Positions 33,521 through 42,847 of a stretch of DNA of 50,802 bases are shown here, piece by piece. A program made the translations under genes and the position numbers. The first letter of the stretch is position 1; each line of letters opens with the position of its first letter. Source of the stretch: an uncultured Clostridia bacterium (GTDB lineage Bacteria > Bacillota > Clostridia > TANB77 > CAG-508); contig CALXHG010000012.1 in assembly GCA_944388045.1 (NCBI GenBank), forward strand, positions 1 to 50,802. The letters are read 5' to 3'. Under the pieces are notes generated by a model. It searched no databases and had not been told where the DNA came from. It saw only the letters and a program-made list of their open reading frames with translations.

Positions 33521-33543
33521 GCCACACTCCAATGGAGTGTGGC
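33521..33543 (-). terminator. intrinsic terminator after the secreted-protein gene
   Basis: A perfect 10-bp GC-rich stem GCCACACTCC/GGAGTGTGGC with a 3-base loop, followed on the minus strand by TTTAATAAAAATT. Confidence 0.85.
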
Positions 33544-33582
33544 TCGTGTGCTGTAGTTATAAAAACATTATGTGTTATCGCT

Positions 33583-34209
33583 TTAGGTTTCAAGATTCTT
33601 AACTTGCCCGTCGATGGTAACATAAGTCAAAACATTGTTACCATTGACTGTACGCCATTTTAGACAAGAAACATCTTCGCAGATATTTCTCATCTTTCCT
33701 TCTTCTGGATTCAACTTCAAGAGAGTATTGTTGGAACTAATAATATAAATATTAGTTCCATAAATTTGGACATCTCTTACATTGGGCACAATATACTGTG
33801 CCTTTTTCAGATTACTCAACCTTTTAACTTTCAGGTCTTTTAGCCCCTCAGCCACAGGTGTAAGTTCAAACTGGTAATATTCGTCACCAATATAAGTTAT
33901 CCACACCTGAGTATCAAGGCTTTCAACCTCAAAACTACAATCAGAACAATCTACAACATTATCAGTTGCTGCATCTTGCTCTAATCCCAGAAAATTCCGG
34001 ACTTTTTGTTCAAGAATACTCAACTTTTCTGACAGAAAAGTTTGAATATTTTGAACAAACATCAAACAGTTTTCTCCATCGGATTCAGCTGTGTCAACTA
34101 CAGACTCTACCTGCTGAACACAGGTATTATTGTCTGTAGCAAAAACAGGAGCAGACAGAGTTGCAAGCAACACAGTACTTGCCAGCAACATTGAAACAAA
34201 CTTTTTCAT
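33583..34209 (-). CDS. secreted protein of unknown function
   Basis: 208 residues from the preferred start. A clear signal peptide MKKFVSMLLASTVLLATLSA..FA is predicted to be cut before TDNN. The mature part has a helical, Glu-rich segment (about 35-75), a CSDCS cysteine pair, and a beta-rich C-terminal half (about 95-205) whose repeats (YIGDEYYQFEL, VQIYGTNIYIISSNNTLLKL) recall beta-propeller blades. The frame is open 23 codons further up, but only the ATG at 34207-34209 has an SD (AAAGG) and a signal peptide. It has its own promoter and terminator, and its base composition is less AT-rich than its neighbours. Confidence 0.75.
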   Translation of the reverse strand: MKKFVSMLLASTVLLATLSAPVFATDNNTCVQQVESVVDTAESDGENCLMFVQNIQTFLSEKLSILEQKVRNFLGLEQDAATDNVVDCSDCSFEVESLDTQVWITYIGDEYYQFELTPVAEGLKDLKVKRLSNLKKAQYIVPNVRDVQIYGTNIYIISSNNTLLKLNPEEGKMRNICEDVSCLKWRTVNGNNVLTYVTIDGQVKNLET

Positions 34210-34311
34210 TTGTACCTTTCCTTTCTTTTCTTGTTTGTATTTGTAGAAATAACTTCCACAAATTTTTGTATACAGCACACATTCAAGCCTTTCTATTTAG
34301 CTTTAACCTAT

Positions 34312-34340
34312 ATTTTACCATATTTTTTGTTTTACGTCAA
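34312..34340 (-). promoter_or_regulatory. predicted promoter of the secreted-protein gene
   Basis: TTGACG (34335-34340) and TAAAAT (34312-34317) on the minus strand, 17 bases apart. The same TAAAAT -10 and 17-base spacer occur before the 26957 gene. Confidence 0.7.
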
Positions 34341-34387
34341 CTCATAAAATTTACTAATAGTGTAAAATGGTTTCGGAATAGAAAAAA

Positions 34388-34440
34388 GAGAACCGGCACC
34401 AATTTTCCCAACATAAAAGGGAAAAAAGAGAACCGGCACT
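34388..34440 (-). repeat. two REP-like units after uvrA
   Basis: GAGAACCGGCACC (34388-34400) and GAGAACCGGCACT (34428-34440), 40 bases apart, end three bases from the uvrA stop codon. Confidence 0.8.
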
Positions 34441-34443
34441 AAA

Positions 34444-37269
34444 TTACCCAAGATATTTCTTTAAGAATTTTCCTGTGTAGCTTCTTTCGTTTTTGCAGAT
34501 TTGTTCTGGTGTTCCTACTGCAATTATTTCTCCTCCTGCGTCTCCTCCTTCTGGTCCTAAGTCTATTATATAATCTGCTGTTTTTATTAAGTCTAAATTA
34601 TGTTCTATTACAACTATTGTATTTCCTGTGTCTACAAGTCTTTGTAATATGTCTACTAATCTGTGGACATCTGCTATATGAAGTCCTGTTGTTGGTTCAT
34701 CTAAAATATATAATGTTTTTCCTGTTGCTTTTTTAGATAATTCTGTTGCAAGTTTAACACGTTGTGCTTCTCCTCCTGATAGTGTTGTTGATGGTTGTCC
34801 TAATTTGATATATCCTAATCCTACATCATATAGTGTTTGTATTTTGGTTTTGATTCTTGGAATGTTTTCAAAAAATTCTAATGCTTCTTCAACTGTCATG
34901 TCTAATACATCTGCTATATTTTTTCCTTTATATTTTACTTCTAATGTTTCTCTGTTATATCTTTTTCCTTTACATACTTCACATGGTACAAATACATCTG
35001 GTAAAAAGTGCATTTCTATTCTGTGTACACCATCTCCTGAACAGCTTTCACATCTTCCTCCTGGTACATTAAAACTAAATCTTCCTTTTTCATATCCTCT
35101 CATTTTTGCTTCATTTGTTTCTGCAAAAATATCTCTTATTAAATCAAATGCACCTGTATATGTTGCTGGATTTGAACGTGGTGTACGTCCTATTGGTGAT
35201 TGGTCAATATTGATAATTTTGTCTATATTATCTAAGCCTTTTATTTGTTTACATTTTCCTGCTTTTTCTGTTGCTCCATTTAATTTTTGTGCAATATTTT
35301 TGTATAATACTTCATTTATTAATGTACTTTTTCCCGAACCTGAAACTCCTGTAATACAAATAAATTTGCCTAGTGGAAATTTTACACTTATATTTTTTAA
35401 ATTGTTTTCTGTTGCTCCAACAATTTCTATACTTCTTCTATTTCCTGTTCTTCTCTTTTTAGGTACTGAAATTTTTCTTCTTCCACTTAAATATGCTCCT
35501 GTTATAGACCCTTCTACATTTTTTATTTCTTCAGCAGTTCCTTGTGCTAATACTCTTCCTCCATGAACACCTGCACCTGGTCCAATATCTATAATTTGAT
35601 CTGCTGCATACATTGTATCTTCATCATGTTCTACTACTATTAGTGTATTTCCTAAATCTCTTAATTTTTTTAATGTTGCAATTAATTTATCATTATCTCT
35701 TTGATGTAATCCAATACTTGGCTCATCTAATATATATAATACTCCTGTTAATCCTGAACCTATTTGTGTTGCTAAACGTATACGTTGTGCTTCTCCGCCT
35801 GATAGTGTTCCTGCACTTCTTGATAATGTTAAATATTCTAGTCCAACATCTATTAAAAATTGAAGTCTTGAGTTTATTTCTTTTAAGATTAATTCTGCTA
35901 TCATTTTTTGTGAATTTGTTAATTCTAATGTTGAAAGAAATTCTTTTAAATGTTTTACAGATAAATCTGTCATTTCATTTATATTAATTCCACCAACTTT
36001 TACTGATAATACTTCTTTTTTTAGTCTTGCACCAAAACATTCATCACATGGAAGTTCACTCATATACATTTCGTAAAAGTCTCTCATTCCTTGTGATTTT
36101 GTTTCATTATGACGTCTTTCAAGTGTTGGTATTACTCCTTCAAATGGAGCTGTAAATTGCCTTTTTCCAATTGATGATTCATATTCAAAGTCTATTTCTT
36201 CATTTCCTGTTCCATATAATATTTTTTCTAGAAAATCTCTTGGCAAATCTTTGATTTTTTTGTTTCTTATATCTATTCCATAATGTCTTCCTACACTTTC
36301 AAAGTACATTTTTGCCATTGTATCTCCTTTTTTCATTGTACTTGAGCCAAATGCTTTTACTCCATCATATAGTGTTTTTGTTTTGTCTGGGATTATTAAA
36401 TCTTCGTCCATTTTCATTAAATATCCTATTCCAGAACATTTTGGACAGGCTCCATAAGGATTGTTAAATGAAAACATTCTTGGTGTTAATTCTGGAAAAC
36501 TGAATCCACAGTCTGGACATGCATAATTACAGCTGTATAATACAGGCTTTTGTCCTACTACATCTATTAAAACTAGGTTTTCTGCATGTTTTAATGCTAC
36601 TTCTATTGATTCTGTAAGTCTTCCTACAATATCTTCTTTTATTACTAATCTGTCTACTACAATTTCTATTTCATGTTTTTTATTTTTTTCTAGTTTTATT
36701 TCATCAGATAAATCATAAATTTCTCCATCTACTCTAACTCTTGCAAATCCATCTTTTTGTAGGTCTTCAAACAGTTTTGTATATTCTCCTTTTCTTCCTC
36801 TAACAACTGGTGCTAAAACTTGTATCCTTGTTCCTTCTTCTAATTTCATTACATTGTCTACAATTTGGTCTATTGATTGTTTTTCTATTTTTTTACCACA
36901 ATTAGGACAATATGGTGTTCCTATTCTTGCATATAGTAAACGTATATAATCATATATTTCTGTTACTGTTCCTACTGTTGAACGTGGATTTTTTGAGGTT
37001 GTTTTTTGGTCTATTGAAATTGCTGGTGATAGTCCTTCTATTGATTCTACTTCTGGCTTTTCCATTAGTCCTAAAAATTGTCTTGCATATGATGATAGAC
37101 TTTCTACATATCTTCTTTGTCCTTCTGCATATAGTGTGTCAAATGCTAGTGATGATTTTCCTGACCCTGATAGACCAGTTATTACTACTAATTTATTTCT
37201 TGGTATTTCTAAATTTATGTTTTTTAAGTTGTGTTCTTTTGCTCCTTTTATTATTATTTTGTCATTCAT
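34444..37269 (-). CDS. uvrA: excinuclease ABC subunit A (UvrA)
   Basis: 941 residues from the preferred start. Two ABC ATPase units are present: Walker [15 protein letters not shown] and [13 protein letters not shown], with signatures [12 protein letters not shown] and [12 protein letters not shown]. Three zinc-finger cysteine sets are visible: [21 protein letters not shown] and [14 protein letters not shown]. It finds helix-distorting lesions and loads UvrB. The ATG at 37276-37278 abuts the SD AAAGGA; the ATG three codons later (37267-37269) is spaced properly. uvrB lies 1.6 kb upstream in the same direction; intervening genes and a separate promoter suggest they are not one operon. Confidence 0.97.
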   Translation of the reverse strand: MNDKIIIKGAKEHNLKNINLEIPRNKLVVITGLSGSGKSSLAFDTLYAEGQRRYVESLSSYARQFLGLMEKPEVESIEGLSPAISIDQKTTSKNPRSTVGTVTEIYDYIRLLYARIGTPYCPNCGKKIEKQSIDQIVDNVMKLEEGTRIQVLAPVVRGRKGEYTKLFEDLQKDGFARVRVDGEIYDLSDEIKLEKNKKHEIEIVVDRLVIKEDIVGRLTESIEVALKHAENLVLIDVVGQKPVLYSCNYACPDCGFSFPELTPRMFSFNNPYGACPKCSGIGYLMKMDEDLIIPDKTKTLYDGVKAFGSSTMKKGDTMAKMYFESVGRHYGIDIRNKKIKDLPRDFLEKILYGTGNEEIDFEYESSIGKRQFTAPFEGVIPTLERRHNETKSQGMRDFYEMYMSELPCDECFGARLKKEVLSVKVGGININEMTDLSVKHLKEFLSTLELTNSQKMIAELILKEINSRLQFLIDVGLEYLTLSRSAGTLSGGEAQRIRLATQIGSGLTGVLYILDEPSIGLHQRDNDKLIATLKKLRDLGNTLIVVEHDEDTMYAADQIIDIGPGAGVHGGRVLAQGTAEEIKNVEGSITGAYLSGRRKISVPKKRRTGNRRSIEIVGATENNLKNISVKFPLGKFICITGVSGSGKSTLINEVLYKNIAQKLNGATEKAGKCKQIKGLDNIDKIINIDQSPIGRTPRSNPATYTGAFDLIRDIFAETNEAKMRGYEKGRFSFNVPGGRCESCSGDGVHRIEMHFLPDVFVPCEVCKGKRYNRETLEVKYKGKNIADVLDMTVEEALEFFENIPRIKTKIQTLYDVGLGYIKLGQPSTTLSGGEAQRVKLATELSKKATGKTLYILDEPTTGLHIADVHRLVDILQRLVDTGNTIVVIEHNLDLIKTADYIIDLGPEGGDAGGEIIAVGTPEQICKNERSYTGKFLKKYLG

Positions 37270-37335
37270 TTTCCCCATTCCTTTTTTATTTAATATTCTG
37301 CATTATTTTATCACATTTTTGCTTAATTTACAATA

Positions 37336-37365
37336 TATAAAACAGTTGTTTCTTATATATGTCAA
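37336..37365 (-). promoter_or_regulatory. predicted promoter of uvrA
   Basis: TTGACA (37360-37365) and TTTATA (37336-37341) on the minus strand with an 18-base spacer. No LexA-type operator is evident. Confidence 0.55.
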
Positions 37366-37378
37366 AAAAAGATATGTA

Positions 37379-37954
37379 TTATAACATATCCTTATCAATA
37401 AAATTTTTCATTTTCTTTTCAAATTCTGCTTTAAAATTTTTGTCTGTTTCTATTTTTTCTTTAAATATATCTCCATATAGTTTTTGTTCTATGTTTTTGA
37501 TATTAAAATGACTTAAAAATTCTTGTATTTGCTTTTCTTCGTTCGAAGCTTCTTGAAATTCTATTTCAATAAAATTTCCTAGCATATCCACTTCATCTAT
37601 GTATATTTTTAAATCTTTAAATTTCCTAATTTGTCTTTTTCTATTTATATAAAAATATGGTTTCATTCCTATTAGACTTAAAAAATTTACCCCTTCTCTA
37701 AATTCTTTTAGTTTAATTTTAGATTCATTCCAAGTATTATCTTTTATCTTCTTTTTACATTCTAAATATATTTCATCATTCTTCTTTCTTATTCGACAAA
37801 TAAAACCATACTTATCCAAGGATTCAAATCCTTTCCACCCTAATACTAAATCTATGTTTTTACTTTTTTCTTGTATTTCTTCCGTTTCTAACTCAATCTC
37901 CTTAATTTTTGAGCCACTTTCTATTTTAAATCTTATCTCTTTTTCTATCTCCAT
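37379..37954 (-). CDS. CYTH-domain protein (CyaB / triphosphatase-like)
   Basis: 191 residues from the preferred start. The N-terminal MEIEKEIRFK is the ExExK motif of CYTH tunnel enzymes. Further charged strands (GFICRIRKKNDEIYLECKKK, FYINRKRQIRKF, IYIDEVDMLGNFIEIEF) supply the Arg/Lys/Glu lining. Members hydrolyse inorganic or thiamine triphosphate or make cAMP; the substrate cannot be decided here. The ATG at 37976-37978 has no SD, whereas the one at 37952-37954 follows GGAGG by 10 bases. Confidence 0.8.
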   Translation of the reverse strand: MEIEKEIRFKIESGSKIKEIELETEEIQEKSKNIDLVLGWKGFESLDKYGFICRIRKKNDEIYLECKKKIKDNTWNESKIKLKEFREGVNFLSLIGMKPYFYINRKRQIRKFKDLKIYIDEVDMLGNFIEIEFQEASNEEKQIQEFLSHFNIKNIEQKLYGDIFKEKIETDKNFKAEFEKKMKNFIDKDML

Positions 37955-38006
37955 ATTTTTCTTTCCTCCACTAAACAAATATATTATAACATTAATTTTT
38001 ATTTAA

Positions 38007-38441
38007 GCAAAGAATTTAAAGTCATTTGTTTCAATAATTTTTCTAAAAAGCTCTTGTAATATACTTTCAAATATAGCAAAAAAATATAATGCTACTATTT
38101 TGTTTGAAAATGTAAAAGTTGAAACTTATACTTTAAAAGCAATAGAAATAATTTCAAATTATAATAATCTATTCTTCACTTTAGATTTAGGGCATAATAT
38201 TAGATATGGAAACATAGCAAAAGAAATGTTCTTAAAATATAATGATAGAATTAAACATATTCATTTACACGATTTTAATGGTTCAAAAGATCATCAGGAA
38301 TTATTTACAGGAATATTAAATATTAAAGAAGAATTAGATTTTTGTAAAAGTAAGAATATAGATGTACTCATTGAAGTAAAACGTAAAGAAGAATTAGTTA
38401 ACTCTGTTAACAAATTGCATAAGTTCGATTATATGATTTAA
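38007..38441 (+). pseudogene. 5'-truncated sugar phosphate isomerase/epimerase (TIM barrel)
   Basis: The open frame starts after a stop at 38004 and has no good start codon or SD. The translated C-terminal part is well preserved: IAKKYNATILFENVKVET, LFFTLDLGHNIRYGN, IKHIHLHDFNGSKDHQ, with the His/Glu/Asp metal ligands of the AP endonuclease 2 / xylose isomerase-like fold. About the first half of the barrel is missing, so it is probably a decayed gene. A TTG at 38100 could start a fragment, but without ribosome binding evidence. Confidence 0.75.
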
Positions 38442-38468
38442 TAAAGTTCAATACATATAACAAAAAGG

Positions 38469-38497
38469 TTTACAAAATTAGAATTTTGCTGTATAAT
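38469..38497 (+). promoter_or_regulatory. strong predicted promoter of the 67-aa gene
   Basis: TTTACA (38469-38474) and perfect TATAAT (38492-38497), 17 bases apart, about 60 bases before the start codon. Confidence 0.8.
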
Positions 38498-38556
38498 AAT
38501 ATAAGCATTTTGTGCTAAAAACAATATGACTTTTTTATTTACAGGAGGAAACCATT

Positions 38557-38760
38557 ATGGAATACTATTCTCGAAAAGACCGTAACTTCCATCTGATGGA
38601 GGTGTTTATGCAGAGTGATGCTCTCACTCTGAAAGTTCCTTTGTATTCGAGGGAAGTGGACGATTTGCGGAAAAACTTTCCGCAAGTAGAGATTAGGAAA
38701 GGAGCGAAAATTGCAGAAAACGGCAAGTTTGTCTGCACTATTGAGAAAAAGTCTAAATAA
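38557..38760 (+). CDS. small unknown protein of higher GC
   Basis: 67 residues, charged, with no membrane segment; a probable beta-alpha-beta mini-domain (LTLKVPLYSREVDDLRKNF, then VEIRKGAKIAENGKFVCTIEKK). I do not recognise the family. SD AGGAGG is 8 bases before the ATG. Promoter, SD and terminator are all near ideal, implying high expression. Codons such as CTG, CGG, GAG and CTC are frequent here and rare in the surrounding genes, so composition is clearly foreign to the region. Confidence 0.75.
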   Translation: MEYYSRKDRNFHLMEVFMQSDALTLKVPLYSREVDDLRKNFPQVEIRKGAKIAENGKFVCTIEKKSK

Positions 38761-38766
38761 GTTTTA

Positions 38767-38796
38767 GACCGGCTGGAATTTCCAGCCGGTCTTTTT
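38767..38796 (+). terminator. strong intrinsic terminator of the 67-aa gene
   Basis: A perfect 10-bp stem GACCGGCTGG/CCAGCCGGTC with a 5-base loop and TTTTT. Confidence 0.92.
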
Positions 38797-38797
38797 C

Positions 38798-38870
38798 ATT
38801 GAATAGGAAAAAGCGATTTTTCCTATTCAATGAAAGAGCTTCGCTCAAACAGATGCACACAAATTTTACT
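38798..38870. repeat. mosaic hairpin repeat, family B copy 3
   Basis: Module 3 (TTGAATAGGAAAAA hairpin, 38800-38831) followed by reverse-oriented module 2 (AGAGCTTCGCTCAAACAGATG, shown to 38870). It lies between the terminator of the 67-aa gene and the uvrB stop. Confidence 0.8.
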
Positions 38871-38923
38871 ATTAAATTTTCCACAAATTCTAAGATTTTT
38901 ATCCTTTTATAAAATTTTTAAGT

Positions 38924-40885
38924 TTATTCATTTATCAATTTTTCCAATTCTTTAATTTTGTCTCTTAATTCAGCAGCCTGTTCAAATTCCATGCGACTAG
39001 CATGTTCAAGCATTTCATCAGTAAGTTTAGAAATTGTATTTTTGATATCATCTTCTTTTTCGAACTTATATTCAACACCAATATTTTCAACCTGAATTGC
39101 TTTAATAGAATCTCTAATAGATTTATTAATTGTTTTTGGTGTAATATTATGTTCTTTATTATAAGCCTCTTGAATTGCACGTCTTCTGTTGGTTTCTTTA
39201 ATTGCTTTTTCCATAGAATCTGTAAGTTCATCTGCATACATTATAACTGTTCCATTTGTATTTCTTGCAGCACGTCCAATAGTTTGAATTAAAGAACGTT
39301 CTGAACGTAAAAATCCTTCTTTATCAGCATCTAATATAGCAACTAAAGAAACTTCAGGAATATCAAGTCCTTCTCTTAAAAGGTTAATACCAACTAATAC
39401 ATCAAATTCACCTAAACGTAAATTACGAATAATTTCCATTCTCTCTAATGCTTTTATATCTGAATGCATGTAATTTACTTTTATATCAAGGCTTTTTAAA
39501 TATGCAGTTAAATCTTCTGCCATCTTTTTGGTTAAAGTAGTAACTAAAACTCTTTCATTTCTTTCTACTCTTATTCTAATTTGTTCAATTAAATCATCTA
39601 TTTGATTTGATATAGGTTTTACTTCTATTTTTGGATCTAATAATCCTGTTGGTCTTATAATTTGTTCTACAACATTGTCTTTTGCATGTTCTTTTTCATA
39701 ATCTGCTGGTGTTGCACTAACAAAAATTACTTGATTAATTCTGTTTTCAAATTCATTAAATGTTAATGGTCTATTATCATAAGCAGATGGTAAACGAAAT
39801 CCGTATTTTACTAAAGAATCTTTACGAGCTCTATCTCCATTATACATTGCTCTTACTTGTGGAATTGTTGCATGTGATTCATCAATTAAAAGTAGAAAAT
39901 CTTTTGGAAAATAGTCAAATAGTGTAAATGGCGCACTTCCTGGCTCTCTACCACTAATGTGTCTAGAATAATTTTCTATTCCTTGACAAAATCCAGTTTC
40001 TTTCATCATTTCCATATCAAAATTTGTTCTTTCTTGAATTCTTTGTGCTTCAATTAATTTATTTTGACTTTTAAAATATTCTACTCTTTCTTCTAATTCT
40101 TGTTCAATTGTTTTTAATGCTCTTTCCATTTTTTCTTTAGATGTAACATAATGTGAATTTGGAAATACCATAACATGGCTACGGGTTCCAATAGATTTAC
40201 CTGTTACAGGATTTATTTCTGAAATTTTTTCTATTTCATCTCCCCAAAATTCTGCTCTGATTGCAGATTCTCCTTTATCTGATGGATAAATTTCTAAAAT
40301 ATCTCCTTTTGCTCTGAATGTTCCTCTTTTAAAATCAATTTCATTTCTTGAATATTGCATATTAATTAGCTTTTTCATTATGTTTTCTCTAGATATTTCC
40401 ATTCCAGGTCGTAAAGATACTATCATATTTTCGTAGTCTATTGGGTCTCCTAAACCATATATACAAGAAACTGATGCAACAATAATTACATCTCTTGTTT
40501 CAAATAATGATGCTGTTGCTGAATGACGTAATTTATCTATTTCATCATTTATTGAGGCATCTTTTTCTATATATGTGTCACTTTGGGCTATATAACTTTC
40601 TGGTTGGTAATAATCATAATATGACACAAAGTATTCTACATGGTTTTCTGGAAAAAATTCTTTGAATTCACTGTATAATTGCCCTGCTAGTGTTTTGTTG
40701 TGTGCTAATACTAATGTTGGCTTTTGCACTTGCTGTATTATATTAGCCATTGTAAAGGTCTTTCCAGAGCCTGTAACTCCAAGTAATGTTTGATATTTTT
40801 TGCCAGCTTTTACTCCATTACTTAAATATTCAATTGCTTGTGGTTGGTCTCCTGTTGGCTTGTAATCTGAATGTAATTTAAACAT
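38924..40885 (-). CDS. uvrB: excinuclease ABC subunit B (UvrB)
   Basis: 653 residues. Helicase motif [11 protein letters not shown] (about 36-45), the beta-hairpin region [11 protein letters not shown], motif II DESH, motif V/VI ([25 protein letters not shown]) and a C-terminal UVR motif ([22 protein letters not shown]) that contacts UvrC are all present. It verifies damage delivered by UvrA. SD AAGGAG lies 8 bases before the ATG. The ABC exporter genes end only 11 bases upstream, so it may be read with them. Confidence 0.97.
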   Translation of the reverse strand: MFKLHSDYKPTGDQPQAIEYLSNGVKAGKKYQTLLGVTGSGKTFTMANIIQQVQKPTLVLAHNKTLAGQLYSEFKEFFPENHVEYFVSYYDYYQPESYIAQSDTYIEKDASINDEIDKLRHSATASLFETRDVIIVASVSCIYGLGDPIDYENMIVSLRPGMEISRENIMKKLINMQYSRNEIDFKRGTFRAKGDILEIYPSDKGESAIRAEFWGDEIEKISEINPVTGKSIGTRSHVMVFPNSHYVTSKEKMERALKTIEQELEERVEYFKSQNKLIEAQRIQERTNFDMEMMKETGFCQGIENYSRHISGREPGSAPFTLFDYFPKDFLLLIDESHATIPQVRAMYNGDRARKDSLVKYGFRLPSAYDNRPLTFNEFENRINQVIFVSATPADYEKEHAKDNVVEQIIRPTGLLDPKIEVKPISNQIDDLIEQIRIRVERNERVLVTTLTKKMAEDLTAYLKSLDIKVNYMHSDIKALERMEIIRNLRLGEFDVLVGINLLREGLDIPEVSLVAILDADKEGFLRSERSLIQTIGRAARNTNGTVIMYADELTDSMEKAIKETNRRRAIQEAYNKEHNITPKTINKSIRDSIKAIQVENIGVEYKFEKEDDIKNTISKLTDEMLEHASRMEFEQAAELRDKIKELEKLINE

Positions 40886-40896
40886 ATTTTAACTCC

Positions 40897-42717
40897 TTAT
40901 AATTCAAATTGAGAATTATATAATTCTGCATATGCCCCATTTTTAGCCATTAATTGTTCATGATTTCCTTGTTCAATAATATTACCATTTTTCATAACTA
41001 AAATTAGGTCTGCATTTTTTATTGTTGATAGTCTATGTGCTATAATAAATGATGTTCTACCTTCTGTTAATTTATCCATAGCTTGTTGTACAAGTTCTTC
41101 TGTTCTTGTATCTACATTTGAGGTAGCTTCATCTAATATTAAAAATGGAGAATCTTGTATCATTCCTCTTGCAATTGTAAGTAATTGTTTTTGTCCTGCT
41201 GATACTGTATCATTTTCTGATAAATATGAATTGTATCCATTTGGTAATGTTCTAATAAAGTGGTCTAACCCTACCTCCTTACATACTTCTACTACTCTTT
41301 CATCACTTACATTTTCTTGGTTGTAAATTATGTTCTCTTTTACAGTTCCTTCAAATAACCAAGTATCTTGTAATACCATTGTAAATAAGTCATGTATATT
41401 TTCTCTTGTTAAATCTTTTGTTGAAACTCCATCAATTTTTATATCTCCAGAGTTAATGTCATAAAATTTCATTAAAAGATTTACCATTGTAGTTTTTCCT
41501 GCTCCTGTTGGACCTACAATTGCTATTTTTTGTCCTGGTAGTGCTGTTGCTGTAAATCCATTAATTGTAGGTTTATCATTATTATCATATTGGAATACAA
41601 TATGGTCAAATTCAATCTTTCCTTTAACTTTATTCTTGTCTAAATATTTTTTATTTTCTGTTTGTTCTGGCATTTCTTTTTCATCTAAAAATTCAAATAC
41701 TCTCTCACTTGCTGCTGCTGTAGATTGTAATGATGTCATACTTTGTGCAATTTGTGATAATGGATTTGTAAATAGTCTTACATATGTAATAAATGCTACT
41801 ATTACTCCAAATGATATAATATCATTCATAGTTAATAATGCTCCAGCTATACATACTGCAACATATCCAAAGTTTCCTATAAATGACATTATAGGTTGCA
41901 TAATTCCTGATAAAAATTGACTTTTTTGGTTTGCAATTGATACTTTTTTGTTGTATTCATCAAATTTTTCGTCTGATTCTTTTTCTCCATTATATGCTTT
42001 TACAACATTTAGCCCTGAATAAATTTCTTCTATATGTCCATTTAAATTTCCTAATTCTTCTTGTCTTTGTACAAAGTATTTTTGAGATTTGCCTAAAATG
42101 AAGAACATTCCTAAAAATCCAAATAAACTTGCTCCAATTGCTGTTAATGCCATTATCCAGTTTGTTACAAACATCATTATAATTGAACCTAAAAATAGTG
42201 TTATATTTGTTACTAAACTTCCTAAAGATTGGTTCATTGTTTGTGCAATCATATCAACATCATTGGTAACTCTTGAAAGTGTGTCTCCTGCTTGGTGTTG
42301 GTCAAAATAGCTTAATGGTAATTTGTTTATTTTTATTGATATTCTTTTTCTTAAGCTTCTTGCAAAATTGTTTGCAACATTTGTCATACATAAGCCTTGT
42401 ATAAATGTAAATATTGCACTACAACCATATAAACAGCCTAAGAATATTGTAATTGATTTAATTGCATCCATGTCCATTTCTGCCATTAAACCTTTTTGTA
42501 TTTCGTCTGTCATTTTTGATAATTGGTCTGGTGCAGATATTGACAAAACAGCTCCAATTATTGCTAAGATTAAAGAAATTATTATTAAAATTTTAAATTT
42601 TCCTAATTCTTTTATTAGTCTTCTAACTGCTTCTTTAAAATCTTTTGCTTTTTCGCCTGTTGCCATTCCACGCCCCATTGGTCCTCTTCTTGGTGTTTCT
42701 GCTCTATTGCTACTCAT
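40897..42717 (-). CDS. heterodimeric ABC exporter, subunit with consensus catalytic motifs
   Basis: 606 residues. A Gly/Arg-rich N terminus precedes six membrane helices (about 40-340) and an ATPase domain. Walker A is GPTGAGKTT, Walker B FLILDEATSNVD with the catalytic Glu, and the H loop IIAHRLSTI, but the signature is VSAGQ instead of LSGGQ. With its partner this makes an asymmetric pair (one active, one degenerate ATP site) as in BmrCD/TM287-288-type multidrug or lipid exporters. SD AGGAG is 5 bases before the ATG. It lies 130 bases downstream of the partner gene. Confidence 0.9.
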   Translation of the reverse strand: MSSNRAETPRRGPMGRGMATGEKAKDFKEAVRRLIKELGKFKILIIISLILAIIGAVLSISAPDQLSKMTDEIQKGLMAEMDMDAIKSITIFLGCLYGCSAIFTFIQGLCMTNVANNFARSLRKRISIKINKLPLSYFDQHQAGDTLSRVTNDVDMIAQTMNQSLGSLVTNITLFLGSIIMMFVTNWIMALTAIGASLFGFLGMFFILGKSQKYFVQRQEELGNLNGHIEEIYSGLNVVKAYNGEKESDEKFDEYNKKVSIANQKSQFLSGIMQPIMSFIGNFGYVAVCIAGALLTMNDIISFGVIVAFITYVRLFTNPLSQIAQSMTSLQSTAAASERVFEFLDEKEMPEQTENKKYLDKNKVKGKIEFDHIVFQYDNNDKPTINGFTATALPGQKIAIVGPTGAGKTTMVNLLMKFYDINSGDIKIDGVSTKDLTRENIHDLFTMVLQDTWLFEGTVKENIIYNQENVSDERVVEVCKEVGLDHFIRTLPNGYNSYLSENDTVSAGQKQLLTIARGMIQDSPFLILDEATSNVDTRTEELVQQAMDKLTEGRTSFIIAHRLSTIKNADLILVMKNGNIIEQGNHEQLMAKNGAYAELYNSQFEL

Positions 42718-42847
42718 TCTTTCTCCTTCCTTTCCTATTCTATTTATTTTTCTATCTTTAAATTTTTTTATTTATTAGTTTAAAAATTATTTATATAATT
42801 TCAGTAAATTTCTAAGACTTAATTATTATTCAATATTTTTTAATATT

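Noticed and set aside
34805..35566. 253-residue antisense ORF inside uvrA
   Set aside because: It is a shadow of the uvrA coding frame, has no ribosome binding site, and its composition follows uvrA's codon structure.
37336..37365. LexA operator at uvrA
   Set aside because: No GAAC-N4-GTTC or similar palindrome is seen near the predicted promoter.
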